A DNA stretch of 12,973 nt from CAWHOW01 sp050013795 (GTDB taxonomy: Bacteria; Bacteroidota; Bacteroidia; Bacteroidales; CG2-30-32-10): assembly GCA_050013795.1 (NCBI GenBank), contig JBEKEO010000074.1, forward strand, positions 1 through 12,973. The letters are read 5' to 3'. A program made the translations under genes and the position numbers. Below are positions 6,605-12,746 of this stretch, in pieces; the stretch's first letter is position 1; each line of letters opens with the position of its first letter. The notes below the pieces were generated by a model, which saw only the letters and a program-made list of their open reading frames with translations, was not told the DNA's origin and searched no databases.

Positions 6605-7846
6605 ATGAAACTCAGAAGAAAAATATATATGATTGCCGGATACCATACCATTTCTATGGGTACCGGTCGTAAAGAATTCAATCCTAAAAAAGAACGTGCA
6701 GGTCTTGAAGAATTGCTGAAAGAAGCAGGGCAAGGCGTGTTGAAACAAATTGGCGGAGCAAAAAATGTGGATGAATGTGTTATCGGAAATTTTATTGCAT
6801 CACGTTTCAATCGGCAGGCAAACCTTGCAGGATTTTTCCCATACATTGATGAAGGATTAACTTTCAAACCATGTACACGCGTTGAAGGTGCATGTGGAAC
6901 AGGTGCGTTGGCGCTCGCTTCAGGAATCCGTTCAGTACTTGCCGAAACGGCAGAAGTAGTTTTGGTGATGGGCGTAGAAGTTCAAAATACCGTGAAGGCA
7001 ATTTATGGCGCCGACATACTTGCAGCAGCAGGGTGGGCAAAAGAACGCAAAGATGGTCATGCTTATTTTTTCCCGGGAAAATTCAGCGACCGTGCAGGAA
7101 AGTATTTTGAAAAATTCGGCAAGGAAAAAACACGCAAAGCTATGGCGCAATGGTATGTAAATGCAATTGAAAATGCTCGCCTTTGCCCGACAGCACAGGA
7201 ATTCCATAATACCACAAAAGATTTAATGGCACAGGGAATGATGGAACCAAATCCAAAAAGTTTTGTTGACAACCTGAATGTTTTCGATTGTTCAAAAGTT
7301 TCTGACGGAGCAGCTGGAATAGCGGTCATATCGGAAGAAGGTTTAAAACGCTGCGGTATTTCTGTAAAAGATGCAGTTGAAGTTATTGGCTTTGGACAAT
7401 CTGAATATGATATTACTAAACCGCCAGCTGATTTTACAAAACTTGAAACTACTTCAAATGCAGTAAAAAAAGCTTTGGAAATGGCCGGAATTACTAAAGA
7501 ACAAATTGCCACTGTTGAAACCCATGACTGTTTCACCATCGCAGGTATTCTGGCTGTTGAAGCTATTGGATTTGCCAAACATGGCGAAGGACCAGATTAT
7601 GTACTTGCAGGAAATACTTCACGCAAAGGAAAAGTTCCATTCAACACTACCGGCGGACTAATTGGCGGTGGGCATGCAACCGGTGCAACCGGTGTTCATC
7701 AGGCTGTAACAATTTTAGAACAGCTTACCGGAAAAGCCGGTAATGCACAAATCGACATTCCTAAAGACAAACCATACGGACTTTCTATTAATATGGGAGG
7801 TGATGATAAGACTCTTGTTTCTATAGTTTATAAAAAAACGAACTAA
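6605..7846 (+). CDS. SCP2-type thiolase (acetyl-CoA acyltransferase), second copy
   Basis: This second thiolase probably cleaves or forms 3-ketoacyl-CoA in the beta-oxidation set. Its 413 residues contain the nucleophile Cys97 in VEGACGTGA, the HDCF motif (His307, Cys309) in ETHDCFTIAG, and His357 in GGGHATGATG. As in the first thiolase, HDCF replaces NEAF and the end reads NMGGDDKT with no CxG cysteine. The usual GHP is GHA here. It belongs to the same broad class as the thiolase at 1563-2720 but is clearly divergent. It has no DUF35 gene beside it, so it presumably works alone or borrows the one upstream. It has a strong ribosome-binding site, unlike the two genes before it in the same unit. 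A palindromic element follows its stop. Confidence 0.88.
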   Translation: MKLRRKIYMIAGYHTISMGTGRKEFNPKKERAGLEELLKEAGQGVLKQIGGAKNVDECVIGNFIASRFNRQANLAGFFPYIDEGLTFKPCTRVEGACGTGALALASGIRSVLAETAEVVLVMGVEVQNTVKAIYGADILAAAGWAKERKDGHAYFFPGKFSDRAGKYFEKFGKEKTRKAMAQWYVNAIENARLCPTAQEFHNTTKDLMAQGMMEPNPKSFVDNLNVFDCSKVSDGAAGIAVISEEGLKRCGISVKDAVEVIGFGQSEYDITKPPADFTKLETTSNAVKKALEMAGITKEQIATVETHDCFTIAGILAVEAIGFAKHGEGPDYVLAGNTSRKGKVPFNTTGGLIGGGHATGATGVHQAVTILEQLTGKAGNAQIDIPKDKPYGLSINMGGDDKTLVSIVYKKTN

Positions 7847-7863
7847 TTATTTTCGTCTTATGA

Positions 7864-7902
7864 TTAAGGGTCATGCTGAGTTCATCGAAGCATGACCTTT
7901 AA
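7864..7902. repeat. Imperfect palindrome of the interspersed CTGAG...TCGAAG type
   Basis: Arms 7864-7877 and 7889-7902 pair over 14 bp with one G-T wobble, around an 11-nt loop. The core, TCATGCTGAG then TTCATCGAAGCATGA, closely resembles a palindrome family I recall as dispersed in intergenic regions of many bacterial genomes, with core CTGAGCTTGTCGAAG. It sits between the second thiolase and the flavoprotein gene. Because an AATTTTAA tract follows the stem, it could also end transcription. The right arm holds an in-frame ATG (7892) that should not be mistaken for the start of the next gene. Confidence 0.6.
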
Positions 7903-7918
7903 TTTTAACTTATATTTC

Positions 7919-8863
7919 ATGAATAGAATAACTGAACTTTTTAATATAAAATACCCTGTTATACAGGCTGGAATGATATGGTGCAGCGGATGGAGGCTTG
8001 CTTCAGCAGTCAGCAATGCAGGTGGACTTGGACTGATAGGTTCCGGTTCTATGACGCCTGATATTCTAAAGGAACATATTAAAAAATGCAAAGCAGCTAC
8101 TACAAAACCTTTTGGTGTAAACATTCCATTGATGTTTCCCTTTGCTGATGAATTCATAAAAATTGTGAGTGAAGAAAAAGTGCCTATTGTATTTACGTCA
8201 GCAGGAAATCCAGGCAAATGGACATCGCACCTAAAACAGAAAGGAATAAAAGTAGTTCATGTAATTGCCAATGTAAAATTTGCAAAGAAGTGCCAAGAGG
8301 CTGGTGTAGATGCTATAGTTGCAGAAGGTTTTGAAGCTGGCGGACATAATGGAAAAGAAGAAACAACTACCATGGTTTTAATTCCAATGGTCAGAGAAGT
8401 TGTTGCCATTCCTGTAATTGCTGCAGGAGGAATTGGCACAGGCAGGGGAATGCTTGCAGCTATGGCGCTTGGTGCAGAGGGAGTTCAAATTGGGAGCCGT
8501 TTTGTCGCATCAGAAGAATCTTCGGCTCATATTAATTTTAAACAAAAAGTAATCGAAGCAAAAGATGGTGACACACAGCTTGCATTAAAGAAAATTGTAC
8601 CTGTTAGATTAATAAAAAATAAGTTTTATAACGAAGTTGAGAAAAAAGAAAATGAAGGAGCAAGTGCTGAGCAACTGAATATACTGCTTGGACATGGGCG
8701 TGCCCGCAAAGGAATGTTTGAAGGAGATATAAATGAAGGAGAACTTGAAATCGGACAGATATCGGGATTAATTAAAGAAATTAAGCCTGCTGGTAAAATT
8801 GTTGAAGAGATAATGAATGAATTTTATATAGCAAAAGAAGATTTATCGAATAATAAGATTTAA
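7919..8863 (+). CDS. FabK/nitronate monooxygenase-family FMN enzyme
   Basis: The 314-residue TIM-barrel flavoprotein belongs to the family that includes enoyl-ACP reductase II (FabK) and nitronate monooxygenases. Visible motifs are YPVIQAGMIW (12-21), NAGGLGLIGSG (33-43), AEGFEAGGHNG (135-145) with the family His143, PVIAAGGIGTG (165-175) and GVQIGSRF (188-195); the last two bind the FMN phosphate. Length and the EAGGH motif fit the FabK-like branch, but sequence reading alone does not separate reductase from nitronate oxidase. I start it at the ATG 7919 (MNRITELF) because the family begins with this helix. The in-frame ATG at 7892 lies inside the palindrome. In this island it could reduce or protect an enoyl-CoA intermediate, which is speculation. 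The alpha/beta hydrolase gene starts 4 nt after its stop. Confidence 0.82.
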   Translation: MNRITELFNIKYPVIQAGMIWCSGWRLASAVSNAGGLGLIGSGSMTPDILKEHIKKCKAATTKPFGVNIPLMFPFADEFIKIVSEEKVPIVFTSAGNPGKWTSHLKQKGIKVVHVIANVKFAKKCQEAGVDAIVAEGFEAGGHNGKEETTTMVLIPMVREVVAIPVIAAGGIGTGRGMLAAMALGAEGVQIGSRFVASEESSAHINFKQKVIEAKDGDTQLALKKIVPVRLIKNKFYNEVEKKENEGASAEQLNILLGHGRARKGMFEGDINEGELEIGQISGLIKEIKPAGKIVEEIMNEFYIAKEDLSNNKI

Positions 8864-8867
8864 TCCA

Positions 8868-9656
8868 TTGAAAAGACAAAAAGGGTTCGCTAAAATAGAT
8901 AATGTAAATATTTACTTTGAATTTTTAAATAAATCATTACTTGCTAAAGCCAGGCCATTATTGGTTTTCCTTCACGAAGGATTAGGTAGCGTTGCACAGT
9001 GGAAAGATTTTCCTGAATTGCTTTGCGAAAAGGCCAACTGCCCTGCCTTGATATATGATCGTGAAGGATATGGAAAATCAAGCGAATATAAATCAGCTAA
9101 TGATTGGGATTATCTACATCTTCAGGCGCAAAAATCCTTACCTGAAATATTCAAACAACTTGAAATTGAACATTACAATAAAATATTAATCGGTCATAGC
9201 GACGGAGGTTCTATTGCCATCATTCACGCTGGCTCTTTTCCTGAAAAAATAATTGGAGTGATCACTGAAGCATCTCATCAGTTCATTGAAAACATTTCGG
9301 TGGAAGGTATTCGAAAAACCGTAAAATTATTTGAAGAAGGAAAATTAAAAGATTGGCTGCATAAATATCATGGAGAAAAAACTGGTTCTATGTTTCATGG
9401 TTGGGCAGATACTTGGTTGCGAGATGGATTTCAGCATTGGAACATTGAAGAATATGTAAATAAAATAAAAGTGCCATTTCTTGCAATTCAGGGGAAAGAC
9501 GATCAGTATGGGTCTTATGCGCAACTGGAATCCATAAAAAAACATTCGCCAAAAGCTGATATTCATCATATTCCGAATTGCGGACATACTCCGCATTTAC
9601 AGTATAAAGAAGAGATTCTTCAGCTTACATCGGATTTTATAAATAAATTTTACTAA
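8868..9656 (+). CDS. Alpha/beta hydrolase with probable TTG start
   Basis: The 262-residue protein has the alpha/beta hydrolase layout. A strand-turn HEGLGSVAQW (36-45) contributes the oxyanion hole, the nucleophile elbow is IGHSDGGS with Ser111, the acid is probably Asp211 or Asp212 in QGKDDQYG, and the base is His240 in NCGHTPH. There is no signal peptide, so it is cytoplasmic. No in-frame ATG occurs near the natural N-terminus. TTG at 8868, 4 nt after the preceding stop, is the best start and gives a lysine-rich opening MKRQKGFAKID. Substrate is unknown. A CoA thioesterase or an ester/lactone hydrolase would suit the neighbourhood, but nothing in the sequence proves this. The gene is more AT-rich than the HMG-CoA synthase region. 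Start confidence is moderate, family confidence high. Confidence 0.82.
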   Translation: MKRQKGFAKIDNVNIYFEFLNKSLLAKARPLLVFLHEGLGSVAQWKDFPELLCEKANCPALIYDREGYGKSSEYKSANDWDYLHLQAQKSLPEIFKQLEIEHYNKILIGHSDGGSIAIIHAGSFPEKIIGVITEASHQFIENISVEGIRKTVKLFEEGKLKDWLHKYHGEKTGSMFHGWADTWLRDGFQHWNIEEYVNKIKVPFLAIQGKDDQYGSYAQLESIKKHSPKADIHHIPNCGHTPHLQYKEEILQLTSDFINKFY

Positions 9657-9671
9657 AAAGAATTTTTTACT

Positions 9672-9700
9672 TTTGGTTTTCCCAAAAATATATATCTTTA
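9672..9700 (+). promoter_or_regulatory. Possible Bacteroidota-type promoter for the acyl-CoA dehydrogenase-ETF unit
   Basis: TTTG at 9672-9675 and TATCTTTA at 9693-9700 resemble the -33 TTTG and -7 TAnnTTTG boxes, with a 17-nt spacer and one mismatch at the end of the -7 box. It lies 55 nt before the start codon at 9756, inside a 99-nt gap. The match is weak in an AT-rich stretch. Confidence 0.25.
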
Positions 9701-9755
9701 AGCCTCTAATTATTACATGAATTCTATATATTATTAACCTTATAAAAAAGATATT

Positions 9756-10895
9756 ATGAACTTTGATTTTACAGAAGAACAAAAAATGATTCAGCAGGCT
9801 GCAAAGGACTTTGCTGAACGCGAACTATTACCTGGCGTTATTGAAAGGGATGCCAAAAGTGAATTTCCAAAAGAACAAATGAAAAAGCTTGCTGAGCTGG
9901 GTTTTCTTGGAATGATGACCAACCCGAAATATGGCGGTGGCGGAATGGATACTATTTCTTATGTACTTGCTATGGAAGAGATTTCAAAGCATGATTCAGC
10001 TGCTGCTGTTGTTATGTCGGTTTGTAATTCTCTTGTAAATTGGGGACTTGAAACTTTCGGAAATGAAGAACAAAAACAAAAATATCTGGTTCCTCTTGCA
10101 AAAGGTGAAAAGATTGGTGCTTTTCTTTTATCAGAACCCGAAGCCGGTTCTGATGCTACTTCACAAAGAACCACCGCTGAAGACAAAGGTGATTATTATC
10201 TTGTTAACGGTACAAAGAACTGGATAACCAATGCTAACTGTGCTTCAACGTATCTGGTGATTGCGCAAACTCATCCAGATAAAAAACACAAAGGCATAAA
10301 TGCGTTGATCGTTGATAAAAATACGCCCGGCATCACACTCGGACCACACGAAGATAAAATGGGAATGCGTAGCTCCGATACACATTCTGTAATGTTTAAT
10401 GATGTGAAAGTTCCAAAAGCAAACCGTATAGGCGAAGATGGGTTTGGATTTACCTTTGCCATGAAAACCCTTGATGGTGGCAGGATAGGCATTGCATCAC
10501 AAGCGCTTGGTATTGCTGCTGGTGCACTTGAAAGAGCAATCAAATATTCAAAAGAAAGAAAAGCATTTGGTACAGAAATAGCAAACCATCAGGCAATAGC
10601 ATTTAAACTGGCTGACATGGCTGTGAAAGTGGAAAATGCACGCCTTCTTTGTTTAAAATCAGCATGGATGAAAGACCAGCATTTGAATTATGGTATTGCA
10701 AGCGCTTACGCAAAACAATATGCTGCCGATATTGCCATGGAAGTTACAACCGAAGCTGTTCAGATTCATGGCGGTTATGGTTACGTGAAGGAGTATCATG
10801 TTGAACGACTGATGCGCGAAGCCAAGCTGACCCAGATTTACGAAGGAACTTCCGAAGTTCAGAAGATCGTTATATCAAGATCACTATTAAAATAA
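9756..10895 (+). CDS. Acyl-CoA dehydrogenase (butyryl-CoA dehydrogenase-like), second copy
   Basis: This FAD enzyme interconverts a short acyl-CoA and its 2-enoyl-CoA, with EtfAB as electron partner. Its 379 residues show LLSEPEAGSD (123-132), KNWITNA, the KYSKERKAFG loop, AVQIHGGYGYVKEY and IYEGTSEVQK. Glu363 in the last motif is the catalytic base in the short-chain/butyryl position. It is followed by etfB (58-nt gap) and etfA, the arrangement of bcd-etfB-etfA units, so it is the likelier butyryl-CoA dehydrogenase of the two in this window. No Shine-Dalgarno site precedes the ATG. It and the copy at 3216-4361 share the architecture but differ enough (IYEG versus IGEG, different substrate-loop sequences) to suggest different substrates and not a recent duplication. 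Confidence 0.92.
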   Translation: MNFDFTEEQKMIQQAAKDFAERELLPGVIERDAKSEFPKEQMKKLAELGFLGMMTNPKYGGGGMDTISYVLAMEEISKHDSAAAVVMSVCNSLVNWGLETFGNEEQKQKYLVPLAKGEKIGAFLLSEPEAGSDATSQRTTAEDKGDYYLVNGTKNWITNANCASTYLVIAQTHPDKKHKGINALIVDKNTPGITLGPHEDKMGMRSSDTHSVMFNDVKVPKANRIGEDGFGFTFAMKTLDGGRIGIASQALGIAAGALERAIKYSKERKAFGTEIANHQAIAFKLADMAVKVENARLLCLKSAWMKDQHLNYGIASAYAKQYAADIAMEVTTEAVQIHGGYGYVKEYHVERLMREAKLTQIYEGTSEVQKIVISRSLLK

Positions 10896-10953
10896 AAGAT
10901 AAATTCTGTTTTGAATATTGCAGATAAAATTTATTAACTTAATAAATAAAACA

Positions 10954-11703
10954 ATGAAAATTTTAGTTTGTATCAGTCACGTGCCTGATACTACAACAAA
11001 GATCAAATTTGTAAATAATAACACATCATTTGATCCTGGCGGTGTTCAATGGATTGTAAATCCTTGGGACGAACTTGCTTTAACAAGAGCGTTGGATATT
11101 AAAGATGCCCAACCCGGAGTTATAGAAAATATCACAGTGATTAATGTTGGGTTAATTGACTCTGAGCCAACTATTAGAAAAGCTCTTGCAATTGGCGCCG
11201 ATAAAGGAATACGCATCAATGCCGAACCTAAAGATGCGTTTTCTGTTGCCTCGCAGTTAGCTGAAGTCATCAAAAAAGATCCCTATGATGTTATCTTTTG
11301 CGGAATCGAATCATGTGACTACAACGGAAGCAATATAGGCGGAATGCTTTCAGAATTGCTTAATATGAATTCTGTTTCGGCTGTTTCATTTTTTGATATT
11401 GAATCCGGAAAAATTAAACTGAAAAGAGAAATCGATGGAGGTCATGAGGTTGTTTCTACCCAAACACCGTTTATCGCAGTAGTTCAGAAAGGTATATGTA
11501 AAGAACCCCGAATACCGTCAATGAGAGGCATTATGGGTGCGCGAACAAAGCCCTTACAGGTATTAGAACCTATTGCAATAGAACCTTTTGTTGAATTCGT
11601 AAATTACGAATATCCCAAACCAAAAGCTGCGTGCAAAAAGGTCGACGCCGAGAATGTAAAAGATCTTATTCAATTGTTGCATAACGAAGCTAAAGTGATC
11701 TAA
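10954..11703 (+). CDS. etfB: Electron transfer flavoprotein beta subunit
   Basis: EtfB pairs with EtfA to carry electrons from acyl-CoA dehydrogenases. The 249-residue protein opens with MKILVCISHVPDT, the standard start. It has the nucleotide-binding segment CGIESCDYNGSNIGG (116-130), REIDGG (158-163) and the family signature EPRIPSMRGIMGARTKP (184-200). I use the ATG at 10954; an upstream in-frame TTG at 10918 would add a 12-residue leader foreign to the family. The region after GADKGIRIN (82-89) lacks the G-x-D-T-x-A-T segment I recall in clostridial bifurcating EtfB, and looks more like the simple AMP-binding mitochondrial type. That hints at a non-bifurcating ETF, though sequence reading alone is not decisive. 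etfA follows after 33 nt. Confidence 0.92.
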   Translation: MKILVCISHVPDTTTKIKFVNNNTSFDPGGVQWIVNPWDELALTRALDIKDAQPGVIENITVINVGLIDSEPTIRKALAIGADKGIRINAEPKDAFSVASQLAEVIKKDPYDVIFCGIESCDYNGSNIGGMLSELLNMNSVSAVSFFDIESGKIKLKREIDGGHEVVSTQTPFIAVVQKGICKEPRIPSMRGIMGARTKPLQVLEPIAIEPFVEFVNYEYPKPKAACKKVDAENVKDLIQLLHNEAKVI

Positions 11704-11736
11704 TTAAATCTTAATTTGTAAATCAAACCTAAAAAT

Positions 11737-12708
11737 ATGTCAATATTAGTATATACAGAAAACTGGGATGGCAAGTTTAAAAAATTGTCGTATGAACTTA
11801 TTTCTTATGCAAATGAACTTGCAAAAAAGCTTAATACATCTGTAACAGCTTTATCCATTGGTAAAGTCGCTGAAGGCGAGCTAAAGAGTCTTGGTGCTTA
11901 TGGTGCAGCAAAGATTCTTTCCGTAACTGATGATAAATTGTCAGCATTGGATAACCAGGTTTATTCTTCGGTTATTGCCCAAGCTGCGACAAAGGAAAGT
12001 GCAACAGTAATACTATTTGCTCATAATAACGCTGGAAAAGCTATAGCTCCCAGATTATCAGTAAGACTAAAAGCGGGACTTGCGACAGGTGTAACGGCAA
12101 TACCTTCAAAGCTTGATCCCTTTACTATTACCAAAAAAGTTTTCACAGCAAAGGCATTTGCTAATGTCATTGTCAAAACTCCTGTAAGGATACTGACGCT
12201 TATGCAGAATGCTTTCGGAATAATAGAATCAGCCGCCCCCGCTGCTGTTGAAAATTTTATACCTGCATTAAATGCCGGAGATTTAAAGACTGAAGTAAAA
12301 GAAATAAACAAGGTTACAGGCAAGATCCTTTTAACAGATGCGGAAATTGTTGTTTCTGGCGGACGCGGCATGAAAGGTCCTGAAAACTGGGGACCTATTG
12401 AAGAGCTGGCTACTTTGCTTGGCGGAGCAACTGCCTGTTCTCGCCCAGTATCCGATGAAGGCTGGAGGCCTCACGAAGAACATACCGGACAAACAGGAAA
12501 GATTATTGCCCCTAATTTATATTTCGCTTTTGGTATTTCAGGAGCAATCCAGCATTTAGGCGGTGTAAGTTCTTCCAAATGCATCGTTGCTGTGAATAAA
12601 GATCCAGATGCTCCGATCTGGGAGGCTGCGGATTATGGCGTTGTGGGTGATGCCATGAAAGTGCTGCCTGAAATTATTGCGGCAGTAAAAGAGATAAAAG
12701 CAAGTTAA
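11737..12708 (+). CDS. etfA: Electron transfer flavoprotein alpha subunit
   Basis: EtfA holds the redox-active FAD of the ETF heterodimer. In 323 residues it has the N-terminal alpha/beta domain (1 to about 190), then the FAD domain: SGGRGMKGPENW (207-218), CSRPVSDEGW (234-243) with the conserved Arg236, HTGQTGKIIAPNLYFAFGIS (249-268), AIQHLGGV, and the closing IVAVNKDPDAPIWEAADYG (283-301). All main FAD contacts look intact. It is the last gene of the acyl-CoA dehydrogenase-etfB-etfA unit and ends before a strong terminator. Its likely electron donors are the two acyl-CoA dehydrogenases here. The likely acceptor is a membrane iron-sulfur oxidoreductase, for which the convergent gene at the right edge is a candidate. 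Confidence 0.93.
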   Translation: MSILVYTENWDGKFKKLSYELISYANELAKKLNTSVTALSIGKVAEGELKSLGAYGAAKILSVTDDKLSALDNQVYSSVIAQAATKESATVILFAHNNAGKAIAPRLSVRLKAGLATGVTAIPSKLDPFTITKKVFTAKAFANVIVKTPVRILTLMQNAFGIIESAAPAAVENFIPALNAGDLKTEVKEINKVTGKILLTDAEIVVSGGRGMKGPENWGPIEELATLLGGATACSRPVSDEGWRPHEEHTGQTGKIIAPNLYFAFGISGAIQHLGGVSSSKCIVAVNKDPDAPIWEAADYGVVGDAMKVLPEIIAAVKEIKAS

Positions 12709-12711
12709 AAT

Positions 12712-12746
12712 AAAAAAGCCCTGAAATTTCAGGGCTTGTCTTTTCT
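12712..12746. terminator. Bidirectional terminator between etfA and the convergent iron-sulfur gene
   Basis: AAGCCCTGA (12716-12724) and TCAGGGCTT (12729-12737) form a perfect 9-bp stem with an AATT loop. An A-tract precedes it and TCTTTTCTTT follows, so it presents a T-rich tail to transcripts from either side. It lies just after etfA and just past the stop of the minus-strand gene. Confidence 0.88.

Noticed and set aside
7063..7578. 171-codon open frame on the minus strand
   Set aside because: It lies wholly opposite the second thiolase, whose motifs are intact; the translation is rich in Ser/Ala/Phe with no recognisable domain and no ribosome-binding site.
7892..7918. Upstream ATG for the FabK-like gene
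   Set aside because: It falls inside the right arm of the palindrome and adds nine residues not typical of the family; ATG 7919 gives the expected N-terminus.
7882..8217. 111-codon open frame on the minus strand
   Set aside because: Antisense to the FabK-like gene and running into the palindrome; no recognisable domain.
9671..9687. Small TTTTGG/CCAAAA hairpin after the hydrolase gene
   Set aside because: Only 6 bp and not followed by a T-run; too weak to call a terminator.
10918..10953. Upstream TTG start for etfB
   Set aside because: It would add a 12-residue leader ahead of the canonical EtfB opening MKILVC; ATG 10954 is preferred.
12021..12371. 116-codon open frame on the minus strand
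   Set aside because: Antisense to etfA, which has a complete FAD-binding domain; no family features of its own.
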